Shown piece by piece: positions 57,047 through 64,000 of a DNA stretch of 64,000 nt. The position numbers and the translations under genes were made by a program. Numbering within the stretch: position 1 is the first letter of the stretch; every line of letters begins with the position of its first letter. The notes beneath the pieces were generated by a model. It had not been told where the DNA came from. It ran no database searches and worked only from the letters and a program-made list of their open reading frames with translations. The stretch comes from Nitratireductor sp. GISD-1A_MAKvit (GTDB taxonomy: Bacteria; Pseudomonadota; Alphaproteobacteria; Rhizobiales; Rhizobiaceae). Location of the stretch: contig NZ_CP161920.1 in the NCBI RefSeq assembly GCF_040819555.1, positions 2,789,001 to 2,853,000 on the forward strand, written 5' to 3'.

Positions 57047-57985
57047 TTATCCGGTGGGGGCGCCCTGCCTCTTTGCCCGACGCGCCTCCCGCAGCATCGA
57101 CCAGCTGTATAGCGCGAGCGCTGCCCAGATGAGCGCAAACGCCACGGCCTTGACGCCGCCAAACGGCTCCTTGAACACAAACACGGCAATCAGGAAGATC
57201 ATGGTTGGCGCGGTGTATTGCATGATGCCGATGGTGGAATACCGCAGAAGCTTGGCGCCCATCGCAAACAGGATGAGCGGTATTGCAGTGACCGGACCAC
57301 AGCCGATGAGAAGCGCGACATCCCCCGGGCTGGAGAGCGAGAAATGCGATGCGCCTGATGCTGCCACCCAGATGAGGTAACCCAGAGCGGGCAGCGCAAG
57401 AATCATGACTTCGAGAAAAAATCCCTGGCTCGGTCCGATGGGAAGCGTTTTGCGCAAGATCCCATAGGCCGCAAAGCTGAATGCAAGGCTGAGCGACACC
57501 CAGGGCAGTCCACCCGCATCAGTGGTCAGGATCAACACGGCAAGGCCTGCAAGGCAAACCGCGGCGATCTGATAGCGGTTCAGGCGTTCGCCGAGGAACA
57601 GCGCCGCCATGGCAATGCTGACAAGCGGGTTGATGTAGTAACCGAGTGCCGTTTCGACAGCCCGGTCGACAGCGATCGCCCAGACATAAATGCCCCAATT
57701 GACCGAGATGATCGCCGCCGTGAGCGCTGCCATCAACAATGTGCGAGGCGAACGAATGGCCTGTCGAATGTCGGCCGTGCGGCCCAAAACATAGAGAATG
57801 ATGGCCGCCACCGGGACGGACCACAAAACCCTGTGCGCCACCACCTCCATCGCCGGAACATGGGAAACAAGCTTCATGTAGAGCGGCAGAAAACCCCACA
57901 TGCCATAGGCCGACAGTGCAAAAAAGAACCCGCGCATGGCATCGTCACGCCCGCGTTCAAGAGGTTTTTCCACTACTTCAGACAT
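57047..57985 (-). CDS. rarD: RarD-type EamA family transporter
   Basis: 312 residues, ten membrane helices of the drug/metabolite transporter superfamily. RarD family blocks: GMWGFLPLYMKLVSHVPAMEVVAHRVLWS (two parts), SVNWGIYVWAIA, ALGYYINPL, RYSTIGIMQYTAPT and FVFKEPF. ATG 57985 is chosen over an upstream codon at 58030 because GGGAAG lies 7 bases before it. Substrate unknown. It lies after cimA on the same strand with a 111-base gap. Confidence 0.9.
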   Translation of the reverse strand: MSEVVEKPLERGRDDAMRGFFFALSAYGMWGFLPLYMKLVSHVPAMEVVAHRVLWSVPVAAIILYVLGRTADIRQAIRSPRTLLMAALTAAIISVNWGIYVWAIAVDRAVETALGYYINPLVSIAMAALFLGERLNRYQIAAVCLAGLAVLILTTDAGGLPWVSLSLAFSFAAYGILRKTLPIGPSQGFFLEVMILALPALGYLIWVAASGASHFSLSSPGDVALLIGCGPVTAIPLILFAMGAKLLRYSTIGIMQYTAPTMIFLIAVFVFKEPFGGVKAVAFALIWAALALYSWSMLREARRAKRQGAPTG

Positions 57986-58096
57986 GATCTTCCCAAGGGA
58001 CGTTCCGGCAAAGGCGGCAGGCAGTCCCACCCTGTCACAAAGCCGGGGTTCAACGCCATTGCAATGTATTGGTCCAGCAATCCTGGCGGGAAGCGG

Positions 58097-59711
58097 TCAT
58101 GCTGTGCTTGCAGGCCTGTCCCGGTTCTTGACCAGCTTGTAGACAATGGAATCCATCAGGGCCTGAAACGACGCATCGATGATGTTGTCTGAAACACCGA
58201 CCGTCCACCAGCGCGCGCCCGTTCCGTCAAACGATTCGATCAGCACTCGCGTGATCGCCTCGGTGCCGCCGTTGAGGATCCGCACCTTGTAATCGGCCAG
58301 CGCCAGGTCCGAGATTTCCGCCTGATATTTGCCGAGGTCCTTGCGCAGGGCGATGTCGAGCGCGTTGACCGGTCCGTGGCCTTCCGCAACCGACATGAGC
58401 GTTTCGCCATCAACGGTCACACGGACAACGGCCTCCGAGACGGTCTTCAACTCGCCGTTTGCATCGAACCGGCGCTCCACCATGCAGCGGAAACCATCGA
58501 CCTTGAAAAAATCCGGTACGCGCCCGAGCGTACGCCGCGCCAGAAGCTCGAAGCTCGCATCCGCGCCCTCATAGGCATAGCCCTCTGCTTCGCGTTCCTT
58601 GACGAGTGCAATGAGAGTGTCGAGCCGCGGGTCGGTCTTGTCGACGGCGATACCGCGACGCTTCAGCTCGGCAATGAAATTCGATTTCCCGCCCTGATCC
58701 GAAACCATGACGCGGCGCGTGTTGCCCACAATTTCCGGCGGCACATGCTCATAGGTTTCAGGCTCCTTGAGCACGGCGGAGGCGTGGATGCCTGCCTTGG
58801 TGGCGAAGGGCCGATGCGCCGACATAGGGTGCCTGCTGCTCCGGTGCGCGGTTCAGAAGCTCGTCGAACCCGTGGGCAAGGCGCGATAGATCAGCCAGTC
58901 TGTCTGCCGGTATGCCGGTTGTGAAACGGTCGGCATAGGCAGGCTTGAGCATCAGTGTCGGCAGGATGGTAACGAGATTGGCATTGCCGCAGCGCTCGCC
59001 AATTCCGTTTAGCGTGCCCTGAACCTGACGCACGCCTGCCTCAACGGCGGCAAGGGAATTAGCCACCGCCTGCCCCGTATCGTCATGGGCATGAATGCCC
59101 AGTTGCGTGCCGGGAATGCCCGCCGCAATCACGGCGCGCACGATTTCCCTGATTTCGGCCGGTTGCGTGCCACCATTGGTGTCGCACAGCACCACCCAGC
59201 GACAACCCGCTTCATGCGCCGCCTTCGCGCAGGCCAGCGCATAATCGGGATTGGCCTTGTAGCCATCGAAGAAATGCTCGCAATCGACCATCGTCTCCTT
59301 GCCAGCGGCTACCGACGCCGCAACGGAGGCCGTGATCGATTCGAGATTTTCCTCGTTGGTGCAGCCCAGCGCGACACGCACATGGTAATCCCAGCTCTTG
59401 GCGACGAAGCAGACCGCATCGCTGGCCGTCTGAAGCAGGGCCGCGAGGCCCGGATCATTGGAGGCAGAGACACCGGCGCGCTTGGTCATGCCAAAAGCGA
59501 CGAAGGCGGCGTTCTGCGTGCGTTTCTTCGAAAAGAAGGCGGTGTCGGTGGGGTTCGCCCCTGGATAACCGCCCTCAACATAATCGAAGCCGAAATCGTC
59601 GAGCAGTTTTGCCACGGCGATCTTGTCCTCGACGGAAAAATCCACGCCCGGTGTCTGCTGACCATCGCGCAGCGTGGTGTCGAAGAGATAGATGCGTTCT
59701 TTTTCTGCCAT
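58097..59711 (-). CDS. cimA: Citramalate synthase (LeuA-related), frameshifted as sequenced
   Basis: Condenses pyruvate and acetyl-CoA to citramalate for isoleucine synthesis. Starts MAEKERIYLFDTTLRDGQQ, with DYVEGGYPGANPTD, LCDTNGGTQPAEI, GIHAHDDTGQAVAN and GIGERCGNANL of the HMGL-like barrel. A C-terminal LeuA-type regulatory domain follows. The frame breaks at GGGCC (plus strand 58808-58812). Removing one base joins APYVGASA to FATKAGIHASAVLKEP and gives 537 residues. 2-isopropylmalate synthase is less likely because the N-terminus and length fit the CimA-type subgroup. Confidence 0.9.
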
Positions 59712-59812
59712 GGTTACTTGCCTGCATGCTGGTCTGTTGCCCGGATCAACCGGTCGAGAATGCCGAGCTGGGAGATGCGCGCCCTGACCCTAGCGACTAC
59801 CGATATGGCCGA

Positions 59813-61288
59813 TCACCGTTTCATCTCCCATTTCGTGCGGCGTTCGCCGCTTTCGGGATCCCTGTAATCCATGAGCTGGACGCCCTGTGCGGCAAGCTCG
59901 TCGCGGATGCGGTCGGCTTCGGCGAAGTTTTTTCCGTGCAACTGCTTTAGGCGCTCGTCCACCGCCGCTTCCACGGCACTGATATCGACGGATGCCTCCG
60001 ACGCTTTGGCAGCGAACCATTCGGTCTCCGTCCCTGCCAGCAATCCAAGAAGACCCGCGCTGGTCTTGAGTGCCTGTCTTGCCGCACTGCTGCCCTTCGT
60101 CGCTTCGCTGCGCAATTCATGCAGACTGGCAATCGCAGCGGTCGTTGCGAGATCGTCGCCGAGTGCGGAAACGGTGTCAGCGCAACCGATGCCGCCGTCC
60201 TCGACATCCCCGACAGCCCGATACCAGCCGTCGAGCACCGCTTCCGCTTCTTCGAGCTTGCGCACGGAGAAATCGATCGGCTCGCGATAATGTGTCATCA
60301 GCATAGCGAGACGCAGCACCTCGCCCGGCCATTTGCGCCCGCCGAACTTCTCCGTCTCCAGGAGATCGTGAATGGTGACGAAATTGCCCTCGGATTTGGA
60401 CATTTTCCTCCCTTCCACCTGAAGGAAGCCATTGTGCATCCAGTAGTGCGCCATGACATCGCGGCCATGGGCGCAGCATGATTGTGCGATCTCATTTTCA
60501 TGGTGCGGGAAGATGAGGTCGAGGCCGCCGCCATGGATGTCGAACTCCTCCCCGAGATAGGCCGCCGACATGGCCGAGCACTCGATGTGCCAGCCAGGCC
60601 GACCGTGGATCGTGACCACCTTGCCACCGATGGTGAACCTGGCGTCCCAGCCCGGCTCGTCGGCTGATGATTGCTTCCAGAGAACAAAATCGGCCGGGTT
60701 CTTCTTGTGTGCTTCCACGGCGATACGGGCGCCGGCCTGCTGGTCTTCCAGCTTGCGCTTCGAAAGCCCGCCATAGGCAGGCATGGAGGCAGTATCAAAC
60801 AGGATTTCGCCTTTTGCCTCATAGGCATGGCCGCGATCGATGAGAGATTGAATCAGGCTCGCCATGTCGGTCAGCCCGTCGGCGCGCGGCAGGACAAACT
60901 CGGTTGCGCGCGGCTCGATGGTCGGCTTCAGGCAGCCAAGTGCGGCAACGTCCGCGTGATACTGGTTGGCCGTTTTCTGTGTGACCTCGCGGATCGCCTC
61001 ATTGAGCGGCAGAGCGGGATAGTCGCGGCGGGCACGCGCATTGATCTTGTCGTCAACATCGGTAATGTTGCGCACATATTTGACGTGATCCTCGCCATAG
61101 TGATGGCGCAGAAGGCGGAACAGGACGTCGAAAACGATGGCCGGACGCGCATTGCCGATATGGGCGTAATCATACACCGTCGGCCCGCACACATACATGC
61201 GGACGTTCTTCTCATCGATGGGAACGAAGTCCTCTTTGGCACGCGTCAGCGTGTTGTAGAGCCTGAGGCCCCTGAAACCGTTCGTCAT
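59813..61288 (-). CDS. cysS: Cysteinyl-tRNA synthetase
   Basis: Class I synthetase of 491 residues. Zinc-ligand Cys in [18 protein letters not shown], which also holds the HIGN (HIGH-type) signature. [10 protein letters not shown] and [17 protein letters not shown] match, and the KMSKS motif appears in [11 protein letters not shown]. The C-terminal helical domain ends [17 protein letters not shown]. Divergent from the small gene at 61723. Confidence 0.96.
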   Translation of the reverse strand: MTNGFRGLRLYNTLTRAKEDFVPIDEKNVRMYVCGPTVYDYAHIGNARPAIVFDVLFRLLRHHYGEDHVKYVRNITDVDDKINARARRDYPALPLNEAIREVTQKTANQYHADVAALGCLKPTIEPRATEFVLPRADGLTDMASLIQSLIDRGHAYEAKGEILFDTASMPAYGGLSKRKLEDQQAGARIAVEAHKKNPADFVLWKQSSADEPGWDARFTIGGKVVTIHGRPGWHIECSAMSAAYLGEEFDIHGGGLDLIFPHHENEIAQSCCAHGRDVMAHYWMHNGFLQVEGRKMSKSEGNFVTIHDLLETEKFGGRKWPGEVLRLAMLMTHYREPIDFSVRKLEEAEAVLDGWYRAVGDVEDGGIGCADTVSALGDDLATTAAIASLHELRSEATKGSSAARQALKTSAGLLGLLAGTETEWFAAKASEASVDISAVEAAVDERLKQLHGKNFAEADRIRDELAAQGVQLMDYRDPESGERRTKWEMKR

Positions 61289-61722
61289 CCTCGCCTTCCG
61301 TTTTCATCCCGTCATCACGCCGCCAAAACACCACATGCGGGCATGGCTTGCGCCGGCCGTCTGGCCTGGGCGTTTTTCTCGTCGGGGAAGAAAGGCGAAA
61401 ACGTCCGGACCAGCGGTGTGGCGCTAGCCGATAATGCAAATACCGAAAATGGTGCACAGCGTTTTCATAGGCGTTCTTATCGCTGTCGCGGGCAGTTTGG
61501 TCAAGACTAAAAGCTGAACGCCAAAAGGCTGGGGATTGCTGCAAAAGCCGGCTCTGCGGCCCTAAAGAGGTATTGCAAGCAAATTGGCAATGTGAAGGAA
61601 ATGTTAAGGCTGATGAGGCAATTTTAAGAATGCGCCTTCCGTTGGGGCGGACCGTCAAGATTTTGACGGATTTGAACCCCATCTGCGCGGAAGGGACGAC
61701 AACGCGGAACCAAGGATCAGTC
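61289..61722. promoter_or_regulatory. Divergent intergenic region between cysS and a small orphan gene
   Basis: 434 bases with no credible gene. The right part is AT-richer (about 61570-61640, with AAATTGGCAATGTGAAGG and GGCAATTTTAAGAATG). It probably carries the promoter of the small gene; the left part should carry that of cysS. No regulator site recognised. Confidence 0.4.
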
Positions 61723-61893
61723 ATGCCCCGCGAATTGAACAAGCCAGCAGAGTACAACGCCGATCAGGACAAGCCCCTGCTTAGCCAGTATCATGCGGTT
61801 GGACCGGCAGCCATCAACGCCGCTCTGCAGTGCAAGACCGAGAAGCCGGCACCGGCGCCACGGCACACGTCCTACGACACCCAGACCGACTGA
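61723..61893 (+). CDS. Small orphan protein, 56 residues
   Basis: ATG 61723 follows AAGGATCAG at good ribosome-site spacing. The product is hydrophilic (MPRELNKPAEYNADQDKPLL, then SQYHAVGPAAINAALQCKTE), ending in a Pro/Ala/Thr-rich tail. It has one cysteine, no signal peptide and no membrane segment. No family recognised. Support is the clean ribosome site, its own upstream spacer and codon use like the neighbours; a chance frame cannot be excluded. Confidence 0.5.
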   Translation: MPRELNKPAEYNADQDKPLLSQYHAVGPAAINAALQCKTEKPAPAPRHTSYDTQTD

Positions 61894-62101
61894 GGTTTTG
61901 CTCCGGCTGGTCCGGAGTGGGGTGGTAATGGGTCAGGTCGTGCATCTGTCTGCATCGTGTCAGCGATGAGGTCGAAGGCATTTGCCCCCTGCCGCACTTC
62001 AATGCGGCACCGGCATGACATGATGCGTTTTTTTCGCTTGGACCGACAGCAGCAGACATGTGATGTCTTCGGGCATTGCAAGCTTCCGATGAGTCCACGA
62101 T

Positions 62102-63385
62102 ATGAGGAACGATCCCCTTTCCCATGGCCTTTGGGAAAAAACGGCACCACCCCCTCCCGAAACAACGGTTCTTGAAGGTGACGTTACAGCCGAAATAGCC
62201 ATCGTTGGCGGCGGCTATACCGGCCTGTCCGCCGCGCTTTTCCTCGCAGAGGCAGGAAAGCAGGTGGTTGTGCTGGAAGCCGAAGAGATCGGCTTCGGCG
62301 GGTCCGGGCGCAATGTCGGCCTTGTAAATGCGGGCATGTGGGTGATGCCCGACGACCTTCCCGGCATTCTCGGCGATAGCTATGGTGAAAGACTGCTGAG
62401 CGTTCTGGGCGAAGCGCCGCGCATGGTCTTTGATCTCGCCAGGCGGCACGAAATGGACTGCGAGGCGATGCCCGTGGGAACCCTCCATTGTGCGGTCGGT
62501 GAAAGCGGGCTGCGTCAGCTTGACCAGAGGGCGAAGCAATGGAAGGCACGCGGTGCCCCGGTGCGCCTTCTCAACCGGCAGGAAACCATCGCGAAAGTTG
62601 GAAGCGCGGCATTTTCAGGTGCGCTGCTGGATGAGCGCGCAGGAACCATTCAGCCGCTCGCCTATGCGCGTGGCCTCGCCCACGCCGCAGCGCGGGCCGG
62701 TGCCGATCTTCGCACTGGCTCCCGCGTGCTCAAGGCAGAACGGAGCGGCAACAAGTGGCGACTGGAGACACCAAAAGGGTCCCTGACGGCTCAGAACGTG
62801 ATTGTTGCGACCAACGCCTATACTTCGACGCCCTGGCCGGAGATTCGCCAGGAAATCGTGCATCTGCCCTATTTCAATTTTGCGACCCCGCCCCTGCCTC
62901 AATCGCTGAGGGACACGATATTGCCTGAACGCCAGGGAGCCTGGGACACGAAACAGGTGCTCACCTCCTTCCGCTGGGATCGCGAAGGACGTCTCGTGTT
63001 CGGCAGCGTGGGAGCGCTTGAAGGCACCGGACGCGCGGTGCATCGCGTCTGGGCCGAACGGGCCATCGCCCGCCTGTTTCCTGAACTGAAAGGCACGCGT
63101 TTCGAGGCCTCCTGGTTTGGACATATCGGCATGACCGCCGATCATTTGCCCAAACTGCATCGTCTGGATATCGGGGTCTGGGGCTTTTCGGGCTATAATG
63201 GTCGGGGCATCGGGCCTGGCACGGTGTTTGGCAAGGCGCTTGCCGATCTCCTGCTTGGCAATCTCGGCGAGAAGGACATGCCCCTGCCCGTGAGCGATGC
63301 ATCGACCCAGCCCTACCGCAGCCTGCGGGAAGGCGTTTATCGCCTGGGTTCGCAGGCGGTCCACCTCATGCGGACGATCGCCTAG
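62102..63385 (+). CDS. FAD-dependent oxidoreductase (DAO family, PuuB/OrdL-like)
   Basis: 427 residues. FAD-binding dinucleotide fold at IAIVGGGYTGLSAALFLAEAG, followed by VVVLEAEEIGFGGSGRN, the group's hallmark after the fold. C-terminal FAD contact GVWGFSGYNGRGIGPGTVFGK (two parts). Closest in layout to gamma-glutamylputrescine oxidase and related amine oxidases, but the substrate is not fixed by sequence. ATG 62102 gives MRNDPLSHGLWEKTAPPPPE, typical of the family N-terminus. Its stop codon overlaps that of the convergent SRAP gene. Confidence 0.9.
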   Translation: MRNDPLSHGLWEKTAPPPPETTVLEGDVTAEIAIVGGGYTGLSAALFLAEAGKQVVVLEAEEIGFGGSGRNVGLVNAGMWVMPDDLPGILGDSYGERLLSVLGEAPRMVFDLARRHEMDCEAMPVGTLHCAVGESGLRQLDQRAKQWKARGAPVRLLNRQETIAKVGSAAFSGALLDERAGTIQPLAYARGLAHAAARAGADLRTGSRVLKAERSGNKWRLETPKGSLTAQNVIVATNAYTSTPWPEIRQEIVHLPYFNFATPPLPQSLRDTILPERQGAWDTKQVLTSFRWDREGRLVFGSVGALEGTGRAVHRVWAERAIARLFPELKGTRFEASWFGHIGMTADHLPKLHRLDIGVWGFSGYNGRGIGPGTVFGKALADLLLGNLGEKDMPLPVSDASTQPYRSLREGVYRLGSQAVHLMRTIA

Positions 63386-64000
63386 AAAAGATCGAGCTGG
63401 CTGTCGTCGCCGGCCGGCTTCTTCCGTGAGCCCGTGACGCGACTGCTTTCTACGGGCTCCTGCAAGCCGGGGCCGGCATTGGCCACCCTGTTGACTGCGT
63501 CCGAAACGGGCACTGCCTCGAAAAAACCGGGTTCGGCAGGCTTGAGAAGATCTGCCACGTGCCGGGGTTCCTGGTTGAGGCAATCCAGCCAGCGCTCGAA
63601 ATCCTGCGGTTGGATGACCACGGGCATGCGGTGATGAATGCCTCGCAGATCTTCATTTGCCGCGGTTGTCAGGATGGCACCGGTATCGATCTCCGAGCCG
63701 CCGGGCTCCGCCCAGCTTTCGGCGAGCCCCGCAAATGCGATCAGGCCGCCCTTGCGCGGTTTGATCCAGTAAGGCTCGGGCGAGCCACCACCCGCTCGCC
63801 GCCATTCGTAAAAACCGCTCGCGGGTACAAGCGTGCGGCGATGGCGCATCGCCGTACGAAACGACGGTTTTTCGGCCGCCGTCTCGGAGCGGGCGTTGAA
63901 GAGCAGCGAAAGACCTTTCGGGTCTTTTGTCCAAGAGGGTATCAACCCCCAGCGGACCAGCATGCTTCTGCGTGGCGGCAGGTTGGATCCTGGTCGTTGC
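63382..64000 (-). CDS. yedK: SOS response-associated peptidase (SRAP/HMCES, YedK), N-terminus outside the window
   Basis: SRAP proteins crosslink to abasic sites in single-stranded DNA through an N-terminal cysteine. The visible 205 residues run from the right edge (open frame, NLPPRRSMLVRWGLIPSW). They include LLFNARSETAAEKPSFR, the VPASGFYEWRR catalytic Glu block and the GIHHRMPVVI His block. The MCGRF N-terminus with the catalytic Cys lies beyond base 64000. The C-terminal extension ends QLDLF. Stop codons of this and the FAD oxidoreductase share CTAG at 63382-63385. Confidence 0.92.
   Translation of the reverse strand, partial: QRPGSNLPPRRSMLVRWGLIPSWTKDPKGLSLLFNARSETAAEKPSFRTAMRHRRTLVPASGFYEWRRAGGGSPEPYWIKPRKGGLIAFAGLAESWAEPGGSEIDTGAILTTAANEDLRGIHHRMPVVIQPQDFERWLDCLNQEPRHVADLLKPAEPGFFEAVPVSDAVNRVANAGPGLQEPVESSRVTGSRKKPAGDDSQLDLF

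Noticed and set aside
62615..63583. Long minus-strand open frame opposite the FAD oxidoreductase
   Set aside because: Overlaps a complete DAO-family protein and the SRAP gene in a different frame; composition is typical of a shadow.
1..64000. tRNA, rRNA, prophage, integrative element or defence island
   Set aside because: No tRNA cloverleaf, rRNA, integrase, transposase, toxin-antitoxin or restriction gene was recognised on either strand; the window is core chromosome.

Overview
The window is GC-rich chromosomal core DNA of an alphaproteobacterium, most likely order Hyphomicrobiales (Rhizobiales) near Phyllobacteriaceae (Mesorhizobium/Nitratireductor-like). This is judged from gene content and order (radA-cvpA-purF, the lptFG-lptD-surA-pdxA-rsmA operon, the fabD-fabG-acpP-fabF-mltG-yicC-gmk operon), an Omp25/Omp31-type outer membrane protein, long charged C-terminal tails on S6 and L9, and rhizobial-style palindromic intergenic repeats. 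No phage, integrase, transposase, CRISPR array, rRNA or tRNA gene was seen.

Layout. 1-1241: end of purM and purN. 1242-2269: a 1-kb spacer packed with dispersed palindromic repeats. 2270-8460: a molybdopterin oxidoreductase, rlmJ, two secreted proteins (one an RNase T2), an outer membrane protein and a Ca2+/Na+ antiporter. 8627-15250: SDR-uvrC-pgsA-moaD-moaE, then a membrane PAS-GGDEF-EAL protein. 15303-17488: ndk, a glutathione S-transferase and a glycine-rich secreted protein behind an AT-rich promoter region. 17635-22207: ABC-F ATPase, HAD hydrolase, holC, pepA. 22535-30253: LPS export and outer-membrane biogenesis (lptF, lptG, lptD, surA), then pdxA and rsmA. 30292-36868 (minus): fatty acid synthesis and murein/nucleotide genes. 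37047-39148: a small membrane protein and an ABC-2 exporter. 39393-40899: rpsF-rpsR-rplI. 41317-49793: cyclopropane synthase, dnaB, alr, radA, cvpA, purF, SDR. 50002-54545: phospholipid genes (acyltransferase, pssA, psd) and an ArsR-controlled Atm1-type ABC exporter. 54627-64000: LysM protein, LOG protein, rarD, cimA, cysS, a small orphan protein, an FAD oxidoreductase and a truncated SRAP (YedK) gene.

The most striking observation is in the sequence itself. Eleven genes, several of them normally essential (rsmA, rplI, purF, purN), are frameshifted, and every shift lies at a GGCC tetranucleotide that has gained one base (GGGCC or GGCCC; one site gained one of each). Removing the extra base restores full-length family-typical proteins each time. 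All sites fit SGGCCY on one strand, and seven of eleven are CGGCCT. This looks like a systematic consensus error, possibly caused by a modified base at GGCC, rather than gene decay. A twelfth site probably explains an odd RadA C-terminal extension. Affected genes are annotated below over their full restored extent.

Beyond that, most genes are ordinary housekeeping. The least explained loci are the glycine-rich secreted protein with its AT-rich palindromic upstream region (16620-17488), the Cys-rich ArsR/Atm1 operon with its operator-like dyad (52318-54594), the alternative hairpins after rplI (40921-41108) and the 56-residue orphan at 61723.
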